A stretch of 64,000 bases of DNA, taken from assembly GCA_029239355.1 (NCBI GenBank), contig JAQZAZ010000002.1, forward strand, positions 113,575-177,574. Reading direction: 5' to 3'. The DNA comes from Sphingobacterium sp. (GTDB lineage Bacteria > Bacteroidota > Bacteroidia > Sphingobacteriales > Sphingobacteriaceae). Both the position numbers and the translations under genes were made by a program. Numbering within the stretch: the first letter of the stretch is position 1; every line of letters starts with the position of its first letter. The notes beneath the pieces were generated by a model. That model ran no database searches. It saw only the letters and a program-made list of their open reading frames with translations, and was not told the DNA's origin. This document shows positions 43,303 through 52,134 of the stretch, one piece after another.

Positions 43303-45117
43303 TTATTTATTGTTTTTAAATTGAGCAATGGGATTGATGAGTATACCGACATTTGTGCGGCCATTGTAAGGGTCTTTTCGGTCACGCAGCTGTCTATTGT
43401 TGCGTAGCTGCATCCGGTTTAAGGCATCTGAATGAAAAGAATCCACAAAGAAATCATACTTTTCGTAAGCAGACTTAAACTCCGGATGTGCCTGTTGATA
43501 ATCCAGGATACAAGCGGCGACACTTTTCCAGAAATCGTGTTCCCGGTACCCCGCTTGCTCTTCCAGAATTGCGGCAACAAAGCGGAAAATGGAATCAAAT
43601 ACCTGTGTAAAAATGGGCAGAGTTTTGTTTTCCTCCCGCACCGAAACCTTCAGCCGCTCAGCAACCTCCGGTACATCCAGACTACTGTTCAGCAAGGAAA
43701 CCTCCTCACCGATATCTTTCATGATTGCCCGTACCGGAACATTGTTTTCCAGTATCAGAATCAGGTTTTCGCCATGCGGCATAAAGACCATATCCCATTT
43801 GTAAAAGCAGTGCAGCAGCGGGCTCAGATAACAGTTAAAATAAGCCTGTAACCATTCGTCAATAGATATTCCCGAAGCCTGAATAAGTGCTGGAAGAAAA
43901 GCCTTCCCATTATCGTCCACATGCAACAGGGCCGCCATGGTCATCAATTGCTGCCCTTCACGTAGCACACTCGCCGGGCTTTCCCGCCAGAGGCAGGCCA
44001 GCATTTTCTTATAGGGACTGTCGACCGTAAGTGCCTGTTCAAAGTAACTGTGGCTATAACTGACACTGGCCACTTCCCGCAAGATGCAAAAACCCACCTC
44101 CTGTAGATAGGGATCATCCAGCGTGAGTTCGTAAATCCATTGGTTGATCCCCGGATTGGTCCGCATGAAGAAGGGCGACAAACCCCGCACATAACCCATA
44201 TTCAGGATAGACAGCGCTGTTTTTGCGTAGAATCTTGTTGGATTACTCACATTATAAAAAGTACGGATAGACTGCTGCGGCAGGTAATGATCTGTACTAT
44301 AACCCAGGCACAGGAGATGACCGGTGGCGATGGCGGGCGAAAAAATATTGGCCAGTTTATTAAACCACTGCCAGGGATGTACCGGGAAATAATAATAGTC
44401 TTCCGGTACAAAGCCCTTTGCTTTAATTTTGAGGGAAAACTGCGCCAGCAGCTCAGGTCCCAGTTCCTGTTGCATCACCCGATCGTAATCAAGGTCCGCA
44501 ATCCCGGTAAATTCACCACCGCTTTTATGGCCAGCAAGCCATAATAAAGGAAAGGGGCTTGCTGCCTCTGGTGCATAATATTGGTAATCCGCAGCATCAA
44601 AGCCCACACGGCCATTATTAGCCGCAAAACGTGGGTGACCCGTCATGGAGCCTTCGATCTCTTGGTAAGACGATCCGACCAGTTCATCGGCCGATTTTTT
44701 ACCCTGAAAATACGTGTAAGCACTTCCGGACAATGTACTGCTAATCTCCTCCATATACACGGGTAGCATCTCCTGCTCAATACCCATCTCCCGATTAAAC
44801 TCGACCACAAATGCTAAACTGTCCAGGGGCACCGTCTGGCCCGACTGCTGCTTAACGATCGAATCGACGTCAATGGACCAGTGGTTGAGCGCCAATATTC
44901 TGGCGTCAAAACGATAGACGACCGCCGGTTTTGAGGGAACCTCTAACAGGTAGCTTCCCCAGTCCGAGTTGCTGTGAAGGAGCTGCGGCTGAATAATGCC
45001 TTCATGGGCAAATTCGGCCAGTATTTTTCGGATATGTCGTCGGTTGATAAGCGTCCAGCTGTCCGCATTTAAATGCGCGACAGCCTGCTTTGGTTGAATC
45101 GGATATGCTATTTTCAT
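43303..45117 (-). CDS. IucA/IucC-family NIS siderophore synthetase (second copy)
   Basis: A 604-residue ATP-dependent synthetase of NRPS-independent siderophore assembly. It shows YYFPVHPWQWFNKL (about 241-254), ALSILNMGYVRGLSPFFMRT (about 306-325), MPHGENLILILENN (about 434-447) and MKDIGEEVSLL (about 454-464). These form the ATP and carboxylate site. It condenses a carboxylic acid (citrate, succinate or similar) with an amine or hydroxylamine. It is closely similar along its whole length to the upstream synthetase, implying tandem duplication with division of labour. It is followed by the receptor gene. Confidence 0.94.
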   Translation of the reverse strand: MKIAYPIQPKQAVAHLNADSWTLINRRHIRKILAEFAHEGIIQPQLLHSNSDWGSYLLEVPSKPAVVYRFDARILALNHWSIDVDSIVKQQSGQTVPLDSLAFVVEFNREMGIEQEMLPVYMEEISSTLSGSAYTYFQGKKSADELVGSSYQEIEGSMTGHPRFAANNGRVGFDAADYQYYAPEAASPFPLLWLAGHKSGGEFTGIADLDYDRVMQQELGPELLAQFSLKIKAKGFVPEDYYYFPVHPWQWFNKLANIFSPAIATGHLLCLGYSTDHYLPQQSIRTFYNVSNPTRFYAKTALSILNMGYVRGLSPFFMRTNPGINQWIYELTLDDPYLQEVGFCILREVASVSYSHSYFEQALTVDSPYKKMLACLWRESPASVLREGQQLMTMAALLHVDDNGKAFLPALIQASGISIDEWLQAYFNCYLSPLLHCFYKWDMVFMPHGENLILILENNVPVRAIMKDIGEEVSLLNSSLDVPEVAERLKVSVREENKTLPIFTQVFDSIFRFVAAILEEQAGYREHDFWKSVAACILDYQQAHPEFKSAYEKYDFFVDSFHSDALNRMQLRNNRQLRDRKDPYNGRTNVGILINPIAQFKNNK

Positions 45118-45141
45118 ATAATTTACAAAAGAGAGTAAGCA

Positions 45142-46956
45142 TTAAATAAGCGTTGTTTTGTATACTGCAAGTGGGTTTTTAAGATTTCCGGCAAATTGCT
45201 GATGTTTAAATGGATTAGCGCCATCGATCATCTTTTTATTATTCTTCAGCTGCAGTCTATTCAGGCAGGTTTTGGGAATTTCTGACGCAAAAAGATCATA
45301 TCGATCAAAGCGCTGCTGCAGTTCCGGAAATTCCTGTTGGTAAGCCAGGATACACTCGGCAACGAGTTCCCAGAATTCCTCTTCAGGAAAATCGGCATGG
45401 CTCACCAGTACCTGATTTAAAAAACGGAAGAAGCAGTCAAAGGCCTGTGTAAAGATGGACAGAATCTTAAGTTCCTCCGGAACTGGGATTCGGATACGTT
45501 CAACATCAGGCGGTAAGGAAACCTCCGGTGACAGCACAGCCACCTCCTCGCCGATATCCTTCATGATCACCTTGACAGGAATATGGTTTTCCATGACCAG
45601 GATCAGGTTTTCACCATGGGGCATAAAGCGCATATCGTGGTAATAGTAACAATGCAGTAGCGGACTCAGGTAGCTATTTAGGTAATGCCGCAACCAATCG
45701 GCGGTGCTTAAACCCGAAGAGCTGATGAGGGCCGGTAAAAATGCCTTTCCGTAGACGTCAATATGTAATAGTGCCGCCATGGTCATTAGCTGCTGCCCGT
45801 CATTAACGACGGTAAATGGACTTTCACGCCAGAGTGTGGACAGCATCTTTTTATACGGCGTATCTAGCTGCATCGCTTCCTCAAAATACGCATTGGTGTA
45901 TCCCACAGTTGCAAATTCACGCAGCACCGTGAAGCCCCTGCGTTGCAGATAAGCATCATTGGCTACCAGATCATACACCCAGGTATTGATAGCCGGTGTT
46001 GTCCGCATAAAGTACGGAGACAGTCCGCGCATAAAGCCCATATTCAGGATCGAAAGGGCAGATTTGACATAGGAGCGTTGCGGATTGCTGACATTGAACA
46101 GTGTCCGTACCGATTGCTGCGGCAGATAAAGGTCTTTTGAGTATCCCAGACAGACCAATTTCTGGCTGGCAATATCTGCAGCAAAGATGTGCGACAGCTT
46201 GTTGAACCATTGCCAGGGGTGTACCGGAAAAAAGAAATATTCCTGTGGATTTAAGCCCTCATCGGTCAACATTTTGCCAAATACAGCGGTATGCTCCGCT
46301 CCTATTTCCTGGCGGATGGTATGGTCATAGGATACCCCCGCTATGCTGGTAAATTCTGTACAGTCACGATGCCCTGCGAGCCATACCAGGGCCAGTGGAG
46401 ATGCCGCTTCGGGCGCATAATTCTGATAATCAATGGCGTCAAAACCGATGCGCGCACTGTTGGCAACAAAACAGGGATGCCCGGCAGACATGGCATGTTC
46501 GATCACCTGATAATCCGATTTGATCAGCTCATCCACACCCATCCGGTTTTGATCACGCATATAGGCATAGGTGAACAGGACGCTGATGATCTCTTCGAGA
46601 TAAGTGCCTATATTTTCCTGCTCCAGCCCCAATTGATCGGCAAATTCAACAATAAACGCGGCGGCGTCCAGGGTACCTGCAACACCATGCTGAATCTTGC
46701 TGATGGAAAAAGCATCAATATCCCAATGATCCAGGCTCAGCACACGTGCTGAAAAACGATAATAAATCGGCTGCTCAGTATGTTTTACCTCATACACGTT
46801 CCAACCGTCCTGCTGGGCGATGAGCTGGGGCAGGATAAGCATCTCATGCGAAAATTCACTGAGCATCTTTTGCAAGAGCTGTATATTCACGGATCGCCAT
46901 ACCGCCGGTGAGAGATGTGCTGCGGCGAGATCCGGTTGATAAAGTAAGTTATTCAT
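45142..46956 (-). CDS. IucA/IucC-family NIS siderophore synthetase (first copy)
   Basis: About 604 residues when started at ATG 46956. That start aligns with the paralogue's N-terminus; the upstream ATG 46986 would overlap the previous gene by 14 bases. The same motifs are present: FFFPVHPWQWFNKLSH, ALSILNMGFMRGLSPYFMRT, FMPHGENLILVMEN and MKDIGEEVAVL. It adenylates a carboxylate and joins it to a polyamine-type substrate. Two such enzymes in one locus usually act in sequence, as IucA and IucC do in aerobactin synthesis, or one acts on an intermediate from the other. Confidence 0.94.
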   Translation of the reverse strand: MNNLLYQPDLAAAHLSPAVWRSVNIQLLQKMLSEFSHEMLILPQLIAQQDGWNVYEVKHTEQPIYYRFSARVLSLDHWDIDAFSISKIQHGVAGTLDAAAFIVEFADQLGLEQENIGTYLEEIISVLFTYAYMRDQNRMGVDELIKSDYQVIEHAMSAGHPCFVANSARIGFDAIDYQNYAPEAASPLALVWLAGHRDCTEFTSIAGVSYDHTIRQEIGAEHTAVFGKMLTDEGLNPQEYFFFPVHPWQWFNKLSHIFAADIASQKLVCLGYSKDLYLPQQSVRTLFNVSNPQRSYVKSALSILNMGFMRGLSPYFMRTTPAINTWVYDLVANDAYLQRRGFTVLREFATVGYTNAYFEEAMQLDTPYKKMLSTLWRESPFTVVNDGQQLMTMAALLHIDVYGKAFLPALISSSGLSTADWLRHYLNSYLSPLLHCYYYHDMRFMPHGENLILVMENHIPVKVIMKDIGEEVAVLSPEVSLPPDVERIRIPVPEELKILSIFTQAFDCFFRFLNQVLVSHADFPEEEFWELVAECILAYQQEFPELQQRFDRYDLFASEIPKTCLNRLQLKNNKKMIDGANPFKHQQFAGNLKNPLAVYKTTLI

Positions 46957-46972
46957 GTCTGTGGTTCTGGTT

Positions 46973-48097
46973 TTAGAGTTGAGCAATCTTTCCGTAATGG
47001 TCTTCGATAATAAAATAGGGGTTGTCAGGATGGGTCATTTCGCGTATCTGCAGGAGGTTGGTTTTGCTCATCATACGTAGCATCTGCCGTCTTTCACATT
47101 TGACCCATTGACCGTCGACCTGCTTCATACCCGCCTTAAAGGCCGATCTTCCATGCGCACAGAGGTGGTTGTTGACAAAAACCAGATCGCCCGATTGTGG
47201 GATAAAATCATTGTAGATATATTCTTTGGCCTCCGACCAGAACCGGGAAAGGATCTCCAGTGCCTCCGGGCTCTGCCCTGCATTAGCGTTGTACAGTTGT
47301 TCGGCAGCATCAAAACGGATAAAAGGTGTCTTTCTGTTTCCATACAGGATGCTGGTCATCACATCTGCTCCGTCTAGCTGCTCATCTTTGAAATTGGCAT
47401 CTTTGGGGCAGCGAAAGATAGGTTTGAACAACAGCTCCATATCCACGGTAACCGCCGGATGGGAGCGGATCGAATACAAGGTGGACTGCACCTGCTCCTC
47501 ATTGCGCAGGTAAAGAAAACTTAAAAAATCAGCCTGATTAAAAAGAAAAGCATCCTCGGTGTGGACAAAAAGATCCGTTTTTGATCCTGATCCCGTCTGT
47601 GACATGCTCATGGATTCATCCGGAATAATCGGGTGCAGCAGGCCGCCCCCTTTACGCTGTACGTAGTATTGTACCGGTTTGGCCGGCACTGCGCCGTGGA
47701 GCAACGAACAGATAAAGCCATACAACAACAGTTTTTCCTGATCGTAAGCTTTCCAGGAAGGCGGCGTCGGACCTAATTTTTCCTGATCCACCTCAACAAG
47801 TCCCCGTAGGACAAGGGCCCCATATTGGCTTGCCGAAAAATCAGATCCAAACTGTGTCAGCAGCCTGGTAATACGTTGTGGCAATAGCTGATAGGCGTAT
47901 AAATGTAAGGTTTGGATATAAGTCGGATCTTCATAATGACCGAATTCATCAGCGAGTTGCCGCGCTACTTTCATCAAAGCCATTTTTTCCTCATACTTAA
48001 TATCGATTAGCTGTGGCGCTCGGGGCGCTGGAGCGGGCATTAGTGGATTTTTGTCCGCTAAATACATTTGACTGCCCTGGAATTGCATTGGTTGCAT
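46973..48097 (-). CDS. Clavaminate-synthase-like Fe(II)/2-oxoglutarate oxygenase
   Basis: A 374-residue non-haem iron oxygenase. The metal site is H179-x-E181 (in FVHTEDAF) with H315 (in NNHLCAHGRSAF). R317 or a nearby Arg binds 2-oxoglutarate. The H-x-E variant is typical of the clavaminate synthase/VioC group, which hydroxylates free amino acids such as arginine, asparagine or lysine. As first gene of the minus arm it may hydroxylate lysine or another building block, or a late intermediate. The substrate is not readable from the sequence. Confidence 0.85.
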   Translation of the reverse strand: MQPMQFQGSQMYLADKNPLMPAPAPRAPQLIDIKYEEKMALMKVARQLADEFGHYEDPTYIQTLHLYAYQLLPQRITRLLTQFGSDFSASQYGALVLRGLVEVDQEKLGPTPPSWKAYDQEKLLLYGFICSLLHGAVPAKPVQYYVQRKGGGLLHPIIPDESMSMSQTGSGSKTDLFVHTEDAFLFNQADFLSFLYLRNEEQVQSTLYSIRSHPAVTVDMELLFKPIFRCPKDANFKDEQLDGADVMTSILYGNRKTPFIRFDAAEQLYNANAGQSPEALEILSRFWSEAKEYIYNDFIPQSGDLVFVNNHLCAHGRSAFKAGMKQVDGQWVKCERRQMLRMMSKTNLLQIREMTHPDNPYFIIEDHYGKIAQL

Positions 48098-48228
48098 AAG
48101 TCTTGCTTATTTTTTTGTAAAACATGTAAATTGATTAGCACCACTCCCTTTCCAACTGTAAAATCTTAAAAGACAATACATTAAAACAAAAATAACTTAT
48201 CGAGAAATGTCAAAATTTTATTTTTTTC

Positions 48229-48258
48229 TTGCATTATTCCATTCTCCTCTTATCTTTG
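48229..48258 (+). promoter_or_regulatory. Promoter of the plus-strand siderophore operon
   Basis: TTG (48229-48231), a 19-base spacer and TATCTTTG (48251-48258) match the Bacteroidota consensus. The leader to ATG 48376 would be about 110 bases. Confidence 0.6.
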
Positions 48259-48300
48259 TTTTATCTCTATATGTAATCAGTCTAAATAAGAACTATAAAA

Positions 48301-48332
48301 CAAATGTATTTGCAAAAATTGAGAACCGCAAA
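48301..48332 (-). promoter_or_regulatory. Promoter of the minus-strand siderophore operon
   Basis: On the minus strand TTTG (48332-48329), a 20-base spacer and TACATTTG (48308-48301) match the consensus exactly. The leader to ATG 48097 would be about 195 bases, and it crosses the plus-strand promoter. Confidence 0.6.
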
Positions 48333-48341
48333 TTTTTTTTT
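48308..48341 (+). promoter_or_regulatory. Hairpin with T tract in the plus-operon leader
   Basis: ATTTGC (48308-48313) pairs with GCAAAT (48328-48333) and is followed by nine T. It has the form of a weak terminator inside the leader, but overlaps the minus-strand promoter boxes and may be incidental. Confidence 0.3.
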
Positions 48342-48375
48342 GAAAATCTTAAATAAAGATTAAAAAAATATCATT

Positions 48376-49035
48376 ATGAAATCGTCTTATTCACTGCATT
48401 CAACCCCTAATCGAACGTTCCCAGAACGCGCTGCAATTGTAACAACCGTCATCCGGCAACGCCGCAGTATCTATGCTGACGCTTACGATAAAAAAGAGAT
48501 CAGTCCGCAACAATTGGAGGAAATTTTAACCAATGCCACCTGGGCACCGACCCATAAAATGACCGAACCGTGGCGTTTTGTTGTCCTGTCAGCCGAACAG
48601 CAGTCGGACTACGGCAGGTACATGACCGAATATTACAAGGATCACTATCCAAACCTCTCGCCCCAAGACCGCCGTCTCAAATTCGAATACCTGCAAAACT
48701 ATCCCCTTCATGCAGCAGCGATCATTGCCATCATCTTTCAACCCAGCACGCGTATCGTTTTACCCGAATGGGAAGAGATTGCCGCCATTTCTTCCGCCGT
48801 CCAAAATATGGCCTTGACCTGCACCGCGATGGGGCTTGGATCTTATTGGGCTTCTGGCGGATCTGCGATCGACTATGTCAGACGTTTTATCCACAAAGAT
48901 CGGGAGCAATCCTTCGGACTTTTCTTCATCGGCCACCCCAGCCCAAGTAAGGCCCCCACAAAAAAACGAAGAACGCCAATCAGCGAAAAAGTCACCGGCT
49001 TCACCCCCTATCCATCAACAATCAATCCCCAATAA
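48376..49035 (+). CDS. Nitroreductase-family flavoprotein
   Basis: A 219-residue FMN-dependent oxidoreductase. The N-terminal RQRRSIYADAYDKKEIS and WAPTHKMTEPWRFVVL motifs and the later NMALTCTAMGLGSYWASGG region are typical of the nitroreductase fold. It is first in the plus-strand siderophore operon. It may reduce an intermediate or the ferric siderophore, or act on a hydroxylamine/oxime. No member of the family has an obvious fixed role in NIS pathways, so the role is inference. Confidence 0.88.
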   Translation: MKSSYSLHSTPNRTFPERAAIVTTVIRQRRSIYADAYDKKEISPQQLEEILTNATWAPTHKMTEPWRFVVLSAEQQSDYGRYMTEYYKDHYPNLSPQDRRLKFEYLQNYPLHAAAIIAIIFQPSTRIVLPEWEEIAAISSAVQNMALTCTAMGLGSYWASGGSAIDYVRRFIHKDREQSFGLFFIGHPSPSKAPTKKRRTPISEKVTGFTPYPSTINPQ

Positions 49036-49060
49036 AAACCCCTTTACAAAAACTTAAATC

Positions 49061-50593
49061 ATGGACAACACACTTCAATTATCATCCGTCGAAGCTATTT
49101 CCGCACAATTACCTGAACAGTTTTTGTTTGCAGATATCTTTAGCCAACATAGCAGTGCAGGCTACAACGCTGCCATAAACCAAGCAAAAGAACTTGTCAT
49201 TACTTTTTTAAACCGTCAAAAAAAACCCTTCAGTGGTATAACTCCGGCCCAGCTGAACGTGCTCTTTGAACAGGTAGACCTCGATATCCCCCTCTCCTCC
49301 TATCAGGAACTTTTTAATGAAGTCGACCAATTGTATGTGCAGCATGCAACCGCTTTTCATTTACCCCATTACATTGCCCATCTCAACTGCCCCGTTGTCA
49401 TTCCGGCATTAGCGGCAGAAGTGCTGATCAGTGCCATCAATTCGTCACAGGACACCTATGACCAGAGTGCAGGCGGTACGCTGATGGAACGCCGTCTGAT
49501 TGACTGGACCGCACAGCAGATCGGTTATGCAGCCCATGCTGATGGAATATTTACAGCTGGCGGTTCACAAAGTAACCTGATGGGGCTGCTTCTTGCCCGC
49601 GATCATTTTGCCCTAAACCGATATGGACACAACATCAAACAGGATGGCAACCCCCTTGCGGCACACCGTTTCCGTATTTTCGTATCCGAAAAATCCCATT
49701 TTAGCAATCAAAAAAATGCGGCATTGATGGGATTGGGTGAGCAGAGTATTGTTTCGGTAGCGACCGATAGCCGGTTCCGGATGCGCATGGATGCCCTGGA
49801 AGCAGCCATTGAAACTGAAATTGCCTTAGGCAATATCCCTATTGCCATTGTTGGCACCGCCGGCACCACAGATTTCGGAAATATTGATCCCTTGAGCGGC
49901 ATTGCCGACCTCGCCTCCCAATATGGTCTCTGGATGCATGTCGATGCAGCCTACGGATGCAGCCTGCTGCTTACCGATAGCTACAGACATCTGCTCGATG
50001 GCATCGAACGCTCCCATTCGGTGACCATCGATTATCATAAATCTTTCTTTCAGCCCATTAGTGGCAGCGCCTTTATTGTACGCGACAAAACATTGCTGCA
50101 GATCATCAAACACCATGCGGATTACCTCAATCCTGAAGATCAGGATTACGAAGAATATCCCGCCCAGATCAACAAATCGATTACACAAAGTACCCGACGC
50201 TTTGATGCCCTTAAACTGTGGTTCACCCTGCGGCTGATGGGGCGCGACAAGCTTGGCGAATACATCGAAACCTTGATTAACCGCTGCAAGGAAGCTGCCG
50301 AGATCGTCAGGTTTGATCCCGAGCTGGAGCTACTGAGCGATTCGGACATCAGCATCCTGCTGTTTCGTTATGCCCCCGAAGGTCTATCCGAAGAACAGCG
50401 TTGCACCGTCAACCAGCAGATCAAAAAACACCTATTTCACAGTGGCGAGGTACTGCTCGCCAGCACCAAAGTCAATGGCAAGTTTTACCTCAAATTCACC
50501 ATTTTCAACCCACTGCTGACGACTGCGGACCTCAACGATATTTTTCACAAAATAAAAGTAACCGGACAGACCTATGGACAGCAATCAAATTAA
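49061..50593 (+). CDS. PLP-dependent (group II) amino-acid decarboxylase
   Basis: A 510-residue decarboxylase. The PLP lysine lies in IDYHKSFFQPIS (near 321-332), preceded by MHVDAAYGCSLL (near 292-303), the Asp/Ala pair contacting the cofactor ring. The TAGGSQSNLMGLLLARD region (near 166-182) is also typical of group II decarboxylases acting on lysine, diaminobutyrate, tyrosine or glutamate. In this context (DesA-like) it most likely decarboxylates lysine to cadaverine, or a hydroxylated lysine if the oxygenase acts first. It overlaps the next gene by 20 bases. Confidence 0.9.
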   Translation: MDNTLQLSSVEAISAQLPEQFLFADIFSQHSSAGYNAAINQAKELVITFLNRQKKPFSGITPAQLNVLFEQVDLDIPLSSYQELFNEVDQLYVQHATAFHLPHYIAHLNCPVVIPALAAEVLISAINSSQDTYDQSAGGTLMERRLIDWTAQQIGYAAHADGIFTAGGSQSNLMGLLLARDHFALNRYGHNIKQDGNPLAAHRFRIFVSEKSHFSNQKNAALMGLGEQSIVSVATDSRFRMRMDALEAAIETEIALGNIPIAIVGTAGTTDFGNIDPLSGIADLASQYGLWMHVDAAYGCSLLLTDSYRHLLDGIERSHSVTIDYHKSFFQPISGSAFIVRDKTLLQIIKHHADYLNPEDQDYEEYPAQINKSITQSTRRFDALKLWFTLRLMGRDKLGEYIETLINRCKEAAEIVRFDPELELLSDSDISILLFRYAPEGLSEEQRCTVNQQIKKHLFHSGEVLLASTKVNGKFYLKFTIFNPLLTTADLNDIFHKIKVTGQTYGQQSN

Positions 50594-52109
50594 ACTGGAG
50601 GGGCTGATCAATGCCTATTGTCTGCAGTATTCCAATTGGACCCGTTATCGGGGTATTCCACGGTACGATCCGAAACTAGCCCATTACCTGATGAAATCGA
50701 CAACGCAACTGCACATTCGGATCGATTTCGCGGAAGCATTTACCGAGGTTTATATTCCCTTGGTTTATGATTCATCCGTGGGTCAGCATCAGTTTCAGTT
50801 TCCGGCCTTTGAGCGTCACAGCCCCTCCAAAACCATCGGTGAATTGACCCTCGACCGCTTCTGTATGCTTACGGGACTACAGTCTGTCCATGAAAAAATG
50901 CCAGTAGCCGCTGAACAGTTCGTACAGGCAGTCCTTCAGGTCCCAGGTGCCCGTAGCATTCCGGTTGCGGCCTTGCTGTCCTGCAGCAATTCTGCCGAGC
51001 AACTGCCCCAGGCCCTACAGTACATCCAAAAATATAGCGCGAGCCGACGGCTTCATCACCGAGATGCCGTGTTGCACTGGTTTCGCCAATACCTTCGTAT
51101 TTTGGGCTATAAGCTTCTGGATACCGTACTGACAGTCGATGAAAACGGATTTCCGGCAGCAATCGATGGGAAGGAGATATCAGGTGACGATCCCGCAGCC
51201 AGATCCCAGTGGATTGAGCTCGTCCTTACTGGGCATGTGTTCATATTGATCGGCCTGATCGGCCGTTATGGACTACAGGATGAAGAAGCCCTGATCGCAT
51301 TGACTCACCAGTATTACAAGCAGAGATCCCTCAAGCAGCAAGATTCCATGGCGGCCTTTATTATCACGGAGCGTCATTTTAGCATCCGGGACATCTTCGC
51401 TAAGGATTCGGCAAAGACCAGCTGTACCATTCCCAATCCACTGCACGAGGTCTATTGGGATGCCGCGCTGTTAAGACCCCAGGGACTTGAGCCGGTATTT
51501 TCCAAAACTTACGCCAAAGAGCAGGTGACGGTCAGCATTAGGCCCTTTGATCTGGACCGCGACCTGGAAATGGTACACCGTTGGTTTCACCGTGATCATG
51601 CCAAAGCCATCTGGCAGATGAACTGGGATCTCCCTCGGCTGGAGCAATTTTACCGTAGTCTGCTTGCCGACAAAGCTGGTCATGCGTACATCGGCGAGAT
51701 CAATGGCATTCCGACCTTCAATATGGAAGTCTATTGGGCTACCCGCGATGTCGTGGGCAACTATTTCGATGTGCTGCCAACGGATTATGGCACCCATCTT
51801 TTTATCGCCCCAACAGACAAGGAGAAAAAGTTCCCCTCGCTGACCATGCAGAGCATCCTGAGCTGGCTGTTTGCACATCCCAAAGTAGGCCGCCTGGTCG
51901 GCGAAGGAGCCATCGAATCCATGGCTGCCCTGATGAATAAAATTCATGTCGGGTTTAAGTTGCAGGGTGTTATTGAGATGCCCCATAAGAAGGCCCATCT
52001 CAATTTCTGCTACCGGGAGTGGTACTGGGAGAAATTCCCGGCCAACAAACCCCAGGAAGTGGAACCCGAACCGATGGAAACCTATCCGGAACCCACTGAA
52101 ATCTATTAA
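50574..52109 (+). CDS. GNAT acyltransferase (IucB-like) with N-terminal IucA/IucC-like remnant domain
   Basis: A 511-residue fusion. Residues about 320-495 form an IucB/AlcB/MbtK-type acyltransferase (FDLDRDLEMVHRWFHRDHAK, GTHLFIAPTDKEKKFPSL, KVGRLVGEGAIESMAALM), which acylates N-hydroxylated diamines. Residues 1-310 resemble the outer parts of IucA/IucC proteins: an N-terminal LINAYCLQY with VYIPLVYDSSVGQHQFQFPA, and a later SIRDIFAKDSAKTS...IPNPLHEVYWD block. The catalytic HPWQ and MPHGEN motifs are missing. I read it as a non-catalytic synthetase-derived domain, by eye only. The tail is Pro/Glu-rich. Confidence 0.75.
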   Translation: MDSNQIKLEGLINAYCLQYSNWTRYRGIPRYDPKLAHYLMKSTTQLHIRIDFAEAFTEVYIPLVYDSSVGQHQFQFPAFERHSPSKTIGELTLDRFCMLTGLQSVHEKMPVAAEQFVQAVLQVPGARSIPVAALLSCSNSAEQLPQALQYIQKYSASRRLHHRDAVLHWFRQYLRILGYKLLDTVLTVDENGFPAAIDGKEISGDDPAARSQWIELVLTGHVFILIGLIGRYGLQDEEALIALTHQYYKQRSLKQQDSMAAFIITERHFSIRDIFAKDSAKTSCTIPNPLHEVYWDAALLRPQGLEPVFSKTYAKEQVTVSIRPFDLDRDLEMVHRWFHRDHAKAIWQMNWDLPRLEQFYRSLLADKAGHAYIGEINGIPTFNMEVYWATRDVVGNYFDVLPTDYGTHLFIAPTDKEKKFPSLTMQSILSWLFAHPKVGRLVGEGAIESMAALMNKIHVGFKLQGVIEMPHKKAHLNFCYREWYWEKFPANKPQEVEPEPMETYPEPTEIY

Positions 52110-52134
52110 GGAAACAACTCATAAAAACAAAAAA

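Noticed and set aside
48098..48375. Fur box in the siderophore control region
   Set aside because: I searched for GATAATGATAATCATTATC-like repeats and saw no convincing match; iron control is expected but not shown.
51946..52134. Earlier start for the N-monooxygenase within the acyltransferase gene
   Set aside because: The family begins just before the FAD motif, as with ATG 52135.
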